Shown here: piece after piece, positions 16,850 through 26,472 of the stretch
How positions within the stretch are numbered: the first letter of the stretch is position 1
Layout of the letters: every line of letters begins with the position of its first letter
The notes under the pieces: generated by a model
What the model was told of the DNA's origin: nothing
The model's database searches: none
Seen by the model: only the letters and a program-made list of their open reading frames with translations
Position numbers and translations under genes: made by a program
NCBI GenBank assembly: GCA_028821475.1
Contig: JAPPGB010000071.1
Coordinates: 1 to 64,000, forward strand
Length of the DNA stretch: 64,000 nt
Source of the DNA: Spirochaetaceae bacterium
GTDB taxonomy: Bacteria; Spirochaetota; Spirochaetia; SZUA-6; Bin103
Reading direction: 5' to 3'

Positions 16850-17794
16850 TCAACCCTTGATCGCCCCAGCGGTGATCCCGGAGACGTAGTATTTCTGCAG
16901 CCACAGGAAGAGCATCACGATGGGTGCGGTGGTGAACACGATGCCGGCCGCCAGCAGCCCGTACGTGTACTGGAACACCCCGGCGTAGCTGGTCATGATT
17001 CCGTACGGAACCGTAATCGTGCTGTTGTCGGTGGCGAGCAGCAACACGTACAACATGTGGTTCCAGGATGCCAGGAAGCAGAAAATGGAGACCGCGGCGA
17101 TGCCCGGCCCGATCAACGGCACCACGATGCTCCAGATCACCCGGAAGCTGGTGGCGCCTTCGATGAACGCCGCATCCTCCAGGTCGCGGTCCACGGTATC
17201 GCAGAATCCCTTCATCATCCAGATCGAAAACGGCAGCACCAGGCCCATTTCGGCCAGGATCAGACCGAGGTGGGTGTTCACCAGGCCGAGCGTCCGATAC
17301 ACCATGTAGATGGGCACGATGATCGCAATGTAGGGGAACATCTGCGTGTTCAGAATGGAGATCAGCAATACCTTCTTGCCGGGAAACTCGAATCGGGAAA
17401 AGCTGTAGCCCGCCAGTATCGCGAACACGCCGGCCAGCGCCGTTACCGAGCCGGTGATGATGATGCCGTTCCTGATGTAGCTCGCCAGCGTCTTGAACGG
17501 CAGTGTCTGGGTGCGGTCGGTGTCCAGGTTGATGCCGAATATCATCAGGTAGTTGTCCAGCGTCCAGGTTACCGGCAGCAGCGTCGGATGCTTGCCCAGC
17601 GTCTCCGGATTGGGCCGCAGCGACAGCGATACGTACCAGAACACCGGGAACATCGCGACCACGATCAGCACCAGCAGGATCAACGCCCTGACGATCGGCG
17701 CGAGCACGTTGGTGGATTGCACCGGGCCCGCGTGCCGGGGCCGCAGCCTGGTCAACAGGCCCTGCCGCGGCAGTACCGATTCGCTGTCCGTCAC
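16850..17794 (-). CDS. MalG-type sugar ABC transporter permease
   Basis: A 314-residue CUT1 permease (COG0395). Membrane segments start near residue 35. The EAA-type loop reads LEDAAFIEGATSFRV, and the C-terminus ends YVSGITAGAIKG. The GTG start at 17794 overlaps the stop of the MalF-type partner (GTGA), so the two are coupled. It forms the channel for the binding protein at 18779-20089. No ATPase gene is adjacent. Confidence 0.9.
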   Translation of the reverse strand: MTDSESVLPRQGLLTRLRPRHAGPVQSTNVLAPIVRALILLVLIVVAMFPVFWYVSLSLRPNPETLGKHPTLLPVTWTLDNYLMIFGINLDTDRTQTLPFKTLASYIRNGIIITGSVTALAGVFAILAGYSFSRFEFPGKKVLLISILNTQMFPYIAIIVPIYMVYRTLGLVNTHLGLILAEMGLVLPFSIWMMKGFCDTVDRDLEDAAFIEGATSFRVIWSIVVPLIGPGIAAVSIFCFLASWNHMLYVLLLATDNSTITVPYGIMTSYAGVFQYTYGLLAAGIVFTTAPIVMLFLWLQKYYVSGITAGAIKG

Positions 17795-18699
17795 GACATT
17801 ACCTTCATCTGCCTGAGATAGGTGTACGAAGCCACCAGCAGCAGCAACAGCCATACCACCCCGAGGGCGGCGGTGTAACCCACGTCAGCCTGGTCGAAGG
17901 CCATGCGCTGGGCAAGAATCACGAACGTCTCCGACCTGCCGAGCGGCCCGCCCTTCGACACCGTGTAGATCAAGTCGAAGAAGTTGAATCCCCATACCAC
18001 CGACAGCGTCGTGGAGATCACGATGACTCCCTTGAGCGACGGCAGCGTGATGCGCAGGAACCTCTGCCACCCGTTGGCGCCGTCGATGGTGGAGGCCTCG
18101 ATGATGTCCTGGGGAATGGTCTTGAGGCCGGCGAGAAACATCGCCATGAAAAAGGGAAACGCGATCCACATGGTGGCGCCGATCACCGACGCTCCCACCA
18201 TGTCCGGGCTCTCGAAGAACTTCAGTGCTCTCGATATGAGTCCGAGGTTCAGAAGGAGTTCGTTGATGATGCCGTTGCGCGACGATGCCATGGTGCGGAA
18301 CATGAACGCGACGGCGACCGGCGGCAGAATCCACGGGATCAGCAGCATGCCCACGAGAAAACGGTTGGCGCGCGTCTCCCGGTTCAGCAAGACCGCTGCC
18401 AACAGGCCGATGAACGCCGCGCCGAACGTCCACACGGTGGTGAAAATGGCGGTGTTCCGGAGCGCGTTCCAGAAGTAGCGGTCGTTGAACAGCTTGACGT
18501 AGTTGTCAAATCCGATCCACGGCGTGTCGCCGAGACTGGTCAGGCGCACCTGCTGAAAGCTGCTGACGATGCCGAGCAGGAGCGGGTAGAAGATGGTGGA
18601 GAAGATCGTGATTACCGCCGGCAGGGAGATGAACAGGCCGAACCACTTGCGGCGCTGCTCCAGGGGCAGATTGGTGAACTTGAATGCGCGGGCAACCAT
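17791..18699 (-). CDS. MalF-type sugar ABC transporter permease
   Basis: A 302-residue CUT1 permease (COG1175) with six hydrophobic segments and the ATPase-docking loop DIIEASTIDGANGWQRF. It is transcribed after the binding-protein gene, from which it is separated by 79 bp containing a strong hairpin, and it overlaps the next permease by four bases. Confidence 0.9.
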   Translation of the reverse strand: MVARAFKFTNLPLEQRRKWFGLFISLPAVITIFSTIFYPLLLGIVSSFQQVRLTSLGDTPWIGFDNYVKLFNDRYFWNALRNTAIFTTVWTFGAAFIGLLAAVLLNRETRANRFLVGMLLIPWILPPVAVAFMFRTMASSRNGIINELLLNLGLISRALKFFESPDMVGASVIGATMWIAFPFFMAMFLAGLKTIPQDIIEASTIDGANGWQRFLRITLPSLKGVIVISTTLSVVWGFNFFDLIYTVSKGGPLGRSETFVILAQRMAFDQADVGYTAALGVVWLLLLLVASYTYLRQMKVMS

Positions 18700-18730
18700 C
18701 TTTGATCAGTGGACTTCCGATGGGTCGATG

Positions 18731-18759
18731 GTGGGAGAGGGCGGCGTGCCCCCTCCCAC
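18731..18759 (-). terminator. Hairpin between binding protein and permease genes
   Basis: GTGGGAGAGGG (18731-18741) pairs with CCCCCTCCCAC (18749-18759), 11 bp with one G-U on the transcript, around a 7-nt loop. There is no U-run. It lies just after the binding-protein stop and probably stabilises that part of the message or attenuates permease expression. Confidence 0.6.
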
Positions 18760-18778
18760 ACGACAAGCGTGGAACCTG

Positions 18779-20089
18779 CTAGAACAGGACCGACTGCAGA
18801 CCCTTTTCAGCAGTCTTGATGATCTCTTCGATGGGCTCATCGGTCAGCACCGACGCCTGCCAGGAGTCGATAATGAGTTTCCCCGTGGCGTGCCAGGCGG
18901 GATTGTACGGCATAACCTGCAGGTAGGGATAGGAATTCTCCAGGAACCCGCGATGGATGTCATTGTCGTATTCGTTGGCCAGGCGCTTCTGTGCCAGCGA
19001 CTGCGGCGGCACGATCGAGCCGGTCATCTTGATGTAGTTCTGTGCGGCATATTCGCTGCCGGCAAAGTACTGCACGAATGCCCACGACTCCGGCTTGACG
19101 CCGCTGCCTTCCCAGATCGCAAGCGTGTGGTCGATCACCGGGATGACCGGATCCATGCCGGCCTCCACGACCGGGAACCGCTCCACCGAGAACACGTCGA
19201 AGATCTTGTCGCCGCCGAGCAGGTCGGGGTTGGTGTTGCGCCCGAGCGGCAGGGTGTTGCCGGAATCGGTCAGGTACGGCACCTCTTCGAAGTAGAGGGA
19301 CTGACGGCCGTCGCCGCAGGTGGCCGCGAACGCATCGATCTCGGCCATGTTGCGCATGAAGCCGTACATGGCGTGCAACTCGGGGGAATCGAACCCGGTC
19401 TCCCCGTTCGCCACGGCGTCGGGATTCATCGGGAACACGCCGAAGTTCCAGAACGCCCACAGCACCATGCCGAGGTTGTCGCCGCACATTTGCCAGTTGT
19501 GCATGCCGTAGATGTCGTTCTCCTTCAGCTTGACGGCGTTGGCGTAGACGTCGTCCCAGGTGACGGGAACGGTGAGCCCGTTGCGCTCCAGGAGGCCGCG
19601 GTTGGTCCACCAGCCGTGCGAGTTGACCGCGTTCGGTACCGCGAACAGCTTGCCGTCGACGGTGTTGGTCTGCAGCGACGCCTGGTAGTTGTCGTCCAGG
19701 TAGTCCTGCGGCGCCAACTGGTTGAGGTCGGCCAACGCGCCGGCGATGCCGAGCTGGTAGGGCCAGTCGGAGTCGAGCATCATCACGTCGACGGAGTCGC
19801 CCGCCGCGGCGCGCGTCATCAGCTTGTTGCGGGTCTCGGCCCAGCCGCTCGCCTCCATGCGGATGTCGATGTCGGGGTTCAGCCGCATGTACTCGTCCAC
19901 GACCGATTGCACGGGGGCCTTGAAGTCGGACTCGCCCCACATCCAGGAGTCGAACCGGATCACGGTCTTGCCGGCGGCTGCCGCCGCGTCGCCTCCCTCG
20001 TCGTCGCCGCTTGCCCACAGGGCAGTGGCGGTCAGGGCGAGTCCGCAGAGGACCGCCAGAAATGTACGGAATGTTGCGTGTTGCACCAT
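18779..20089 (-). CDS. Extracellular sugar-binding protein (family 1)
   Basis: A 436-residue periplasmic binding protein. The signal peptide MVQHATFRTFLAVLCGLALTATALWASG is followed by an acidic linker GDDEGGD. ATG 20089 has AAGGAG at good spacing, which decides against the longer frame. It is first in a minus-strand operon with the MalF- and MalG-type permeases. Typical SBP family 1 features include a hinge-rich core and FVQYFAGSEYAAQNYIK near the C-terminus. The substrate is unknown. Confidence 0.9.
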   Translation of the reverse strand: MVQHATFRTFLAVLCGLALTATALWASGDDEGGDAAAAAGKTVIRFDSWMWGESDFKAPVQSVVDEYMRLNPDIDIRMEASGWAETRNKLMTRAAAGDSVDVMMLDSDWPYQLGIAGALADLNQLAPQDYLDDNYQASLQTNTVDGKLFAVPNAVNSHGWWTNRGLLERNGLTVPVTWDDVYANAVKLKENDIYGMHNWQMCGDNLGMVLWAFWNFGVFPMNPDAVANGETGFDSPELHAMYGFMRNMAEIDAFAATCGDGRQSLYFEEVPYLTDSGNTLPLGRNTNPDLLGGDKIFDVFSVERFPVVEAGMDPVIPVIDHTLAIWEGSGVKPESWAFVQYFAGSEYAAQNYIKMTGSIVPPQSLAQKRLANEYDNDIHRGFLENSYPYLQVMPYNPAWHATGKLIIDSWQASVLTDEPIEEIIKTAEKGLQSVLF

Positions 20090-20379
20090 AGAACTCCTTT
20101 TCCTGTGCAATACGAGGATCACTGCCGGCCCCGCGGCGTACAGCGCGGGCGGCACCCTTGATGTTCAGCGGGAAACGCGGTTGCCGCATCCGATCCCGCC
20201 GGTCTGTCTGTCAGTGTTGTATCCGCTGCCCTCCCGGGCACACTGCGGATTCGGTATGAGACCATGCCGCCGGGACCGCGTCAAGGGGCCGTTTCCGTCA
20301 CGCCGCCCACGTTTGCCGGTGTGGCGGGGCAGGTGTGCGCCTGGCGCCGCGCAACGGCTCGGGTGGCCATTGCGGGCTA

Positions 20380-20408
20380 TTGCGTCGTTGCCTGGGGATG
20401 CCTAATAT
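20380..20408 (+). promoter_or_regulatory. Sigma70-type promoter for binding-protein operon
   Basis: TTGCGT (20380-20385) and TAATAT (20403-20408) with exactly 17 bp between them, about 50 bp before the start codon at 20460. Confidence 0.6.
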
Positions 20409-20423
20409 CGAAGGTGCATTCAG

Positions 20424-20440
20424 GAGCCCGACGAGGGCTC
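20424..20440 (+). promoter_or_regulatory. Leader hairpin before binding-protein gene
   Basis: GAGCCC (20424-20429) and GGGCTC (20435-20440) form a perfect stem around GACGA. It lies between the predicted transcription start and the ribosome site (GGGAAGGAG, about 20446-20454). It could stabilise the 5' end or be an operator dyad. Confidence 0.45.
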
Positions 20441-20459
20441 GACAAGGGAAGGAGCAACG

Positions 20460-21770
20460 ATGCATCGACACGTTCTATTGATGATGGCCGCCGGTCTGCT
20501 GGCGGCCATGCCGCTGGCGGCCGCGGGCGAGGATGAGAGCGCCGCACCCGAGAGCGACGAGCCGGTCAAGCTGGTCACCACGTTCTGGGGCGGCGCGGTC
20601 AAGGCGACCGCGTTTGAGAACTCCGCCGACGCCTACATGGAGAAGCACCCCAACGTCGTGATCGAGCTGATCAACATCCCCGGCGGCGACTACAGCAGCA
20701 AGCTGCTGGCGATGATCGCGGGCGGCACGCCGCCGGACGTGATCAACATCAACAGCTTTCTGACGCTGGAGCTGGACGGCATGCTGGTGGAGTTGACCGA
20801 CAAGATGGACGACCTCGGCTACTTCGACCCGCAGAACGGCCTGTACGCGGGCTGGTTTCACATGCTGTCGTCGGACGGCTTCTATGACCGCGGCGAGTCG
20901 CTGTACCAGGCGCCGCTGGGCACCGGCACCACCATCCTGGCCTACAACAAGCGGCTGTTCGACGAAGCGGGCGTGGGCCACCCGTCGGCGGACTGGACCT
21001 GGGAGGGCGAGTTCCTGGCGGCGGCCAAGAAGCTGTCGGAGCCGGAGAACCAGTGGGGCGTCAACGGAATCAACCGCGGCCGCTTCGGCATCACCGGCGC
21101 CGTGCCGGCGGCGTTTGGGGGTACCTTCATCGACACCGAGACCATGACCTTCGCCGGCGACAGCGAGGAGACGCTGGCCGCGCTGGAGTTCATGCAGGAC
21201 CTGATCTACGAGCACGGCGCCCATCCGACGCCGGCGGAGCAGGAGGCGTTCGGCGGCCAGGTCGGCATGTTCGAGAACGGCTCGGCGGCGATGTACATGC
21301 TGCACACGTTCGAGATGCCCACCATCTACGATATGCAGGATCCGTGGGACATCCAGTTCCTGCCGCAGGGCCCGGCCGGAAGCTGGGCGCCGCTGTACGG
21401 CGGGCGGCTGGCGGTGATGGCGTCGAGCGAGAATCCGGAGCACGGCTGGGAGTTCGTCAACCTGATCAACGGCCCGGTGGGCCAGGGCTTCTTCAGCATC
21501 TCGAGCGGGTTCAACAACCCGCCGCTGCAGCACGTGGCCAACACCGACGAGTTCCGCACCGGCCCCGAGGGGGCACCGCCCAACAACTGGATCCGCGTGG
21601 ACGCCCTCAAGCAGGCGGTGGTAACCGGGCCGATCGTGCCCAACATCGGCCGCGTCAACACCCTGATCGACGATCAGCTCGCGCTGATATGGCAGAACGA
21701 GGTCACGCCCGAAGAGGCGATGGCCACGATCAAGGACGAGGTGCAGTCGCTCCTCGACGAGGGCTTCTAG
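20460..21770 (+). CDS. Extracellular sugar-binding protein (family 1)
   Basis: A 436-residue binding protein. A signal peptide (MHRHVLLMMAAGLLAAMPLAAAG) is followed by an acidic linker EDESAAPESDE. The mature part has the CUT1 binding-protein pattern (KLLAMIAGGTPPDVI, AYNKRLFDEAG, YGGRLAVMASSENPEHGWEF). It heads an operon with MalF- and MalG-type permeases, a GMC oxidoreductase and a PhyH dioxygenase, so the imported compound is probably a sugar or polyol that is then oxidised. Confidence 0.92.
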   Translation: MHRHVLLMMAAGLLAAMPLAAAGEDESAAPESDEPVKLVTTFWGGAVKATAFENSADAYMEKHPNVVIELINIPGGDYSSKLLAMIAGGTPPDVININSFLTLELDGMLVELTDKMDDLGYFDPQNGLYAGWFHMLSSDGFYDRGESLYQAPLGTGTTILAYNKRLFDEAGVGHPSADWTWEGEFLAAAKKLSEPENQWGVNGINRGRFGITGAVPAAFGGTFIDTETMTFAGDSEETLAALEFMQDLIYEHGAHPTPAEQEAFGGQVGMFENGSAAMYMLHTFEMPTIYDMQDPWDIQFLPQGPAGSWAPLYGGRLAVMASSENPEHGWEFVNLINGPVGQGFFSISSGFNNPPLQHVANTDEFRTGPEGAPPNNWIRVDALKQAVVTGPIVPNIGRVNTLIDDQLALIWQNEVTPEEAMATIKDEVQSLLDEGF

Positions 21771-21771
21771 G

Positions 21772-21819
21772 GCCGCATTCCATTGCGGCACGTTCATAGG
21801 CAGGCCGGCCGGGCCGCAA
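21772..21819 (+). terminator. Mutually exclusive hairpins after binding-protein gene
   Basis: GCCGCA (21772-21777) can pair with TGCGGC (21784-21789), or TTGCGGC (21783-21789) can pair instead with GCCGCAA (21813-21819). The middle arm is shared, so only one can form. This lies directly after the stop of the binding-protein gene and before the permease genes. It could tune read-through. Confidence 0.45.
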
Positions 21820-21898
21820 GCGCCTCTGCAAGGAGCGGTTGCGCGGTGCCCGGCCCGGCCCGCCGGTCGACACGGCGGGCGCGCGGCAGGTCGGCGGC

Positions 21899-22783
21899 GT
21901 GACCCCGATCAAGCGGCAGGAGATCATCTCCGCCTACGTGTTCACGGCCCCGTGGTTGATCGGGTTCCTGGTCTTCCTGGCGGGCCCGATGCTCGGCGCC
22001 TTCGTGCTGGCGCTGTACGAGTGGAACGGCATCGGCGCGATGAAGTGGCGCGGGCTGGGCAACTTCTCACGCGCGTTTTCCGACTTCGACTTCTGGCAGT
22101 CCCTGCGCGTCACCTCCAGCTTCGTGTTCACGGCGCTGCCGGCACGGGTGGTGGTGGCGCTGGCGCTGGCCCTGCTGGTCAACCGCATCCGTACCAACCA
22201 GAACCTGTTCTCGACCGTCATCTTCATCCCGGTGGTGATCCCGGGGGTGGCGCTGGCGATCCTGTTCGCGCGCGTGCTCAACCCGGAGGTGGGGCTGCTG
22301 AACCGCTTCCTGGAGCTGTTCGGCATCGTCGGGCCGGGCTGGCTGTTCTCGCCGGCATGGGCGCTGCCGGGCCTCGGGCTGATGTTCCTGTGGCAGTCGG
22401 GCGGCGCGATGATCCTGTACATCATCGGGCTGGAGGCGATTCCGGGCGAGCTGGTGGAGGCGGCGGCGATCGACGGCGCGGGCGCCTGGCGGCGCTTCCT
22501 GCGCATCACGCTGCCGCTGCTGACGCCGATCATCCTGTTCAACCTGATCGTCGGCGTAATCGGCAACTTCCAGTACTTCGCGCCGGTGTTCGTGATGACC
22601 CAGGGCGGCCCCAACAAGGCGACGCTGTTCTTTGTGTTCAACGTCTACCGCACCGCGTTCCAGTACTTCGAGTTCGGGTACGCCTCGGCGCTGACCGTGG
22701 TGCTGTTCTTCCTGATTGCGCTGATGACCTTCGGGCTGCTGCGCAGCTCGCGCGCCTGGGTGTTCTACCGTGGCGCGGCGTAG
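21899..22783 (+). CDS. MalF-type sugar ABC transporter permease
   Basis: A 294-residue CUT1 permease, with YVFTAPWLIGFLVFLAGP as the first membrane helix and LVEAAAIDGAGAWRRF as the docking loop. The start is uncertain: GTG 21899 places the N-terminus about ten residues before the first helix as in relatives, while TTG 21839 has AGGAG just upstream but only 3 bp away. It follows the binding-protein gene and precedes the MalG partner by 66 bp. Confidence 0.88.
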   Translation: MTPIKRQEIISAYVFTAPWLIGFLVFLAGPMLGAFVLALYEWNGIGAMKWRGLGNFSRAFSDFDFWQSLRVTSSFVFTALPARVVVALALALLVNRIRTNQNLFSTVIFIPVVIPGVALAILFARVLNPEVGLLNRFLELFGIVGPGWLFSPAWALPGLGLMFLWQSGGAMILYIIGLEAIPGELVEAAAIDGAGAWRRFLRITLPLLTPIILFNLIVGVIGNFQYFAPVFVMTQGGPNKATLFFVFNVYRTAFQYFEFGYASALTVVLFFLIALMTFGLLRSSRAWVFYRGAA

Positions 22784-22849
22784 GCGCGGCAGCGAACCGG
22801 CCGGCGGCGGGCCGGCGGGCGGCGGCATGCTGCGGATGGAGCGAGGCTG

Positions 22850-23713
22850 ATGCCCGCAACGCTGTCGGGGGCACGGTCACGTCACGCCGTGGGGCAGGTC
22901 GGCACCTACCTGGTGGTGGTGGCTATCGTGCTGGCGGTGCTGATACCGCTGTTCTGGATGGTCTCGGCCAGCCTCAAGACTCAGAACGAGGTGTACGACT
23001 TCAAGTGGCTGCCGCGCGTGCCGCAGTGGCACAACTACGTGATGGGGCTCACCACCTTCCAGTTCGGGCGCTACTTTCTGAACACCATCCTGGTGACCGG
23101 CATCAACGTGGTCGCCGGCGGCATCGTGGCGTCGTGGACGGCGTTCGCCCTGGCGCGGCTGGAGTTTCCGGGCCGCAACCTGATCTTCGCGCTGGTGCTC
23201 GGCACCATGATGCTGCCGTTCGCGGCCTACATGATCCCGAGTTTCGTGCTGTTCCGCTGGCTCGGCTGGATCGACACCTACACCGTGCTCACCGTGCCGT
23301 TCTTCCTCGCCGTACCCGGCTTCTTCGTGTTCCTGATCCGCCAGTACTACATGACCATCCCGCGCGAGTTCGACGACTCGGCGAAGATGGACGGCTGCAA
23401 CTTCTTCAAGATCTACTGGTACCTGCTGCTGCCGCTGTCGCGCCCCGCGCTCACCACCGTCGGCATCTACATCTTCCTGGCCAACTGGGAGGACCTGATC
23501 CGCCCCGTGCTGTTCATCAACAGCAAGGAAATGCGCACCGTCAGCGTCGGCCTGGCGCTGCTCAGCGAAGCCACCGAGCAGGCCCCGGAGCACCACCTGA
23601 TGATGGCCGTGTCGGTGATCTTCATCATCGTCCCCATCGTGATCTTCCTGATGTTCCAGCGCTACTTCCGCCAAATGGGCGAAGGCGGCCTCGACACCGT
23701 CTCCATCAAGTGA
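22850..23713 (+). CDS. MalG-type sugar ABC transporter permease
   Basis: A 287-residue CUT1 permease with six membrane segments. In its docking loop, FDDSAKMDGCNFFKI replaces the usual EAA. ATG 22850 follows GGAGCGAGG. It is paired with the preceding MalF-type protein. The operon has no ATPase and continues with oxidoreductase genes 76 bp further on. Confidence 0.9.
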   Translation: MPATLSGARSRHAVGQVGTYLVVVAIVLAVLIPLFWMVSASLKTQNEVYDFKWLPRVPQWHNYVMGLTTFQFGRYFLNTILVTGINVVAGGIVASWTAFALARLEFPGRNLIFALVLGTMMLPFAAYMIPSFVLFRWLGWIDTYTVLTVPFFLAVPGFFVFLIRQYYMTIPREFDDSAKMDGCNFFKIYWYLLLPLSRPALTTVGIYIFLANWEDLIRPVLFINSKEMRTVSVGLALLSEATEQAPEHHLMMAVSVIFIIVPIVIFLMFQRYFRQMGEGGLDTVSIK

Positions 23714-23789
23714 TCACAAGCAACGTAGGAGACGCTCACCCAGCGATCGAGAGCACGAGAGAGTACGAGTTCATCCACGGCACGTCTTC

Positions 23790-25355
23790 ATGAGTGAGCG
23801 CGTCGATGTGCTGGTGGTGGGAGCGGGCTCGGCGGGGGCGGTGCTGGCGGCGCGGCTGAGCGAGGATGCGCGCCGGTCGGTGCTGCTGCTGGAGGCGGGG
23901 CCGGACTATCCCGATCCTGAGGCGATGCCGGCCGACTTGCGGAACGGCAACAATCCGTGGCGGTCGGTGTATGGGCCGGGGGCGCATACCTGGGGATACC
24001 GGGCGCGGTCCAACCCGTCGCGTCCCGAGATCGAGCTGCCGCGCGGCAAGGTGGTGGGCGGGTCGAGCGCGATCAACGGGCAGGTGCTGCTGCGCGGGCT
24101 GCCGGGGGACTTCGACCAGTGGGCGGCGGACGGGAATGACCTGTGGTCGTTCGCGCGCGTGCTGCCGTTCTTCCGCAAGCTGGAGACCGACCTCGACTTC
24201 GGGGACGGCCCGATGCACGGGGCGAGCGGGCCGATCCCGGTGCGGCGCATCCCGAAGGCGGAGATGGTGCCGGCGATTCGGGCGTTTCACGATGCCGCGG
24301 TGGCCGCCGGCTTTCCCGAGACCCGCGATCACAACCACCCGGAGACGGCCGGCGGGGTCGGCCCACGGCCGATCAACAACGTCGGCGGGCTGCGTATGAG
24401 CACCGCCGTGACCTACCTGCACCAGGCGCGCGGGCGGCCCAACCTGACCATCCGCGGTGACACGCTGGTGCGGCGGGTGCTGGTGGAGGGGGAGCGGGCG
24501 GTCGGCGTGGAGGCCGAGTGCGGCGGGCGCATCGAGACCATCGTCGCCGATCAGGTAATCGTCAGCGCCGGTGCGATCAGCTCGCCGCAGCTCCTGATGC
24601 TGTCCGGCATCGGCCCCGGCGGCAGCCTGAGCGCGCACGGTATCCACGTGGTTCGCGACCTGCCGGGAGTAGGCGGCAACCTGCGCGACCATCCCGCCGT
24701 GGCGCTGGTGTATCGCACCCTCCCGGTCGACAACGAGCAGCAGGTGGTGCCGATGCAGGCCGGCCTGATCTGCACGATGCCGGGGTCGCGGTTCGAAAAC
24801 GACATGCAGATCAACCCGATGCTGTTTCACAGCGAGCATCGTCCGCCCGCGTTGCGCCTCGATCCGGCGGCCGCGTACCTGGGGTTCAACGTCGCGTTGC
24901 AGAAGCCGCTCTCGCACGGCCGGGTCGAACTCGCCGCCGCCGACCCGCGCCGCCCGCCGCTGGTCGACTTCCGCCACCTGAGCCATCCGAGCGACCTGGA
25001 GCGCCTGCGCGGAGGCGTCCGCCTGGCGGTGCAGCTCGCGGAGCGGCCCGAGTGCCGCGGCTTCCTGTTCGAGCGAATCCGGCCGCCGTCGTCTGCGCTG
25101 ACCTCGGATGCGGCGCTCGGTAAGTGGGTCATGGCGCACACCGCCACCCAGCACCACGCCTGCGGCACCTGCCGGATGGGCCGGGCCGGCGACCCGGCGG
25201 CGGTGGTGGATCAGCACTGCCGCGTGCACGGCCTGCAGGGGCTGCGCGTGGTCGATGCATCGGTGATGCCGGACGTGACGCGCAACAACATCAACTCGGC
25301 GGTGATGATGATCGGCGAACGGGTTGCTGCTATGATGGCCGGCGAGGTTGCATGA
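23790..25355 (+). CDS. GMC-family FAD oxidoreductase
   Basis: A 521-residue flavoprotein of the glucose-methanol-choline family, which oxidises alcohols, sugars or polyols. The FAD-binding GAGSAGAVLAARLSE motif is at residues 11-25. GKVVGGSSAINGQ is the family signature region. The active-site His lies in HHACGTCRMG and the second catalytic position is in TRNNINSAVM. The stop overlaps the dioxygenase start (ATGA), so both are co-translated. Its place in a sugar-importer operon suggests that it acts on the imported compound. Confidence 0.92.
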   Translation: MSERVDVLVVGAGSAGAVLAARLSEDARRSVLLLEAGPDYPDPEAMPADLRNGNNPWRSVYGPGAHTWGYRARSNPSRPEIELPRGKVVGGSSAINGQVLLRGLPGDFDQWAADGNDLWSFARVLPFFRKLETDLDFGDGPMHGASGPIPVRRIPKAEMVPAIRAFHDAAVAAGFPETRDHNHPETAGGVGPRPINNVGGLRMSTAVTYLHQARGRPNLTIRGDTLVRRVLVEGERAVGVEAECGGRIETIVADQVIVSAGAISSPQLLMLSGIGPGGSLSAHGIHVVRDLPGVGGNLRDHPAVALVYRTLPVDNEQQVVPMQAGLICTMPGSRFENDMQINPMLFHSEHRPPALRLDPAAAYLGFNVALQKPLSHGRVELAAADPRRPPLVDFRHLSHPSDLERLRGGVRLAVQLAERPECRGFLFERIRPPSSALTSDAALGKWVMAHTATQHHACGTCRMGRAGDPAAVVDQHCRVHGLQGLRVVDASVMPDVTRNNINSAVMMIGERVAAMMAGEVA

Positions 25356-26416
25356 CGATGAAGGCGGAAGCGCAGGCAACGCGGAGCGGCGGGCACGGGC
25401 AGGCGGGCGACACCGGCGTCGGCGGCGCGTCGCGCGGCGGCGGGCTGAGCGCCGCCCAGCTCCAGCATTTGGACGAGCATGGCTACGTGCTGGTGCCGGG
25501 GATGCTCGACCCGACGGCGGACCTGGACCCGATCCTGCACGAGTACGACGGTGTGCTCGACCGCTTGGCGCACACGCTGTTCGCACAGGGCAAGGTGACC
25601 TCGCCCTACCCGGAGTTGCCGTTTGGCGAGCGCGTGTCGCGGATGTACGAGGAGTCGGGCGAGATGCTCAACCATTGGTTCGATTTCCACCTGCCGCAGC
25701 GCCACGTAACCCACGACACGCCGTTCTGGGTGGGGCCGGCCGTGTTCCGAACGCTGGTCAACGCGAAGCTGCTCGATGCGGTGGAGTCGGTGATCGGCGG
25801 CGAGATCTACTCCAACCCGGTGCAGCACGTGCGCATCAAGCCGCCGGAGCGGCGCATGGGCCGGCAGCCGGATGGCCGCCCGGTATACGGTGCCACCGTC
25901 TGGCACCAGGACAACGGCGTGATCCAGGAGGACGGCGACCAGTCCAACATCCTCACCGTGTGGTTCCCGATCACCGACGCGCTGGTCGAGCACGGCTGCC
26001 TGCACGTGGTGCCTGGCAGCCACCGCAATGGCATCTACACCCACTGTCCGATGGAGAAGGGCTCCAACGAGGTCCGCATCCCCGACCACCTGTTCCCGAT
26101 CGAGCGCGCGCTGCCGCTGCCGATGCGGCGCGGCGACGTGCTGTTCCTGCACAAATGCACCTGCCACGGCTCGCTGAGCAACCTCAGCGACGAGGTGCGC
26201 ATCAGCTTCGACCTGCGCTACAACCCGGTCGGCGAGCGCACCGGGCGCGAGGTGTTCCCCGGCTTCGTGGCGCGCAGCCGCGCCAACCCGAGCAGCGAGC
26301 TGCGCGATCCGGAGGCGTGGGCCGAACTATGGTACGCCACCCGGCGCCACATGGCCGACGCCAACGTCGACGTGTCGTTCAACCGCTGGGACCCCGACGC
26401 CGCCGGCTGCGCCTGA
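25352..26416 (+). CDS. Phytanoyl-CoA-type Fe(II)/2-oxoglutarate dioxygenase
   Basis: A 354-residue PhyH-superfamily protein that should hydroxylate an organic substrate using Fe(II), 2-oxoglutarate and oxygen. Iron ligands are H185 and D187 (WHQDN) and H272 (CHGS), with R283 as the 2-oxoglutarate-binding arginine. About 30 N-terminal residues are glycine-rich and outside the fold. ATG 25352 lies in the stop codon of the GMC gene. It is the last gene of the import-oxidation operon. The substrate is unknown. Confidence 0.9.
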   Translation: MTMKAEAQATRSGGHGQAGDTGVGGASRGGGLSAAQLQHLDEHGYVLVPGMLDPTADLDPILHEYDGVLDRLAHTLFAQGKVTSPYPELPFGERVSRMYEESGEMLNHWFDFHLPQRHVTHDTPFWVGPAVFRTLVNAKLLDAVESVIGGEIYSNPVQHVRIKPPERRMGRQPDGRPVYGATVWHQDNGVIQEDGDQSNILTVWFPITDALVEHGCLHVVPGSHRNGIYTHCPMEKGSNEVRIPDHLFPIERALPLPMRRGDVLFLHKCTCHGSLSNLSDEVRISFDLRYNPVGERTGREVFPGFVARSRANPSSELRDPEAWAELWYATRRHMADANVDVSFNRWDPDAAGCA

Positions 26417-26472
26417 GTCACCGACCCGGGGCCGCCGGTGCAGAGATCGCCCGGGTCGCTTGTCCGGTTTGA

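Larger units (their letters stand above)
20090..20459. other. Divergent control region between two importers
   Basis: 370 bp between two oppositely transcribed binding-protein genes. It contains the rightward promoter and leader hairpin listed separately. I could not find an equally good leftward promoter. There is no open reading frame with a plausible product and no regulator gene in this gap. Confidence 0.5.
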
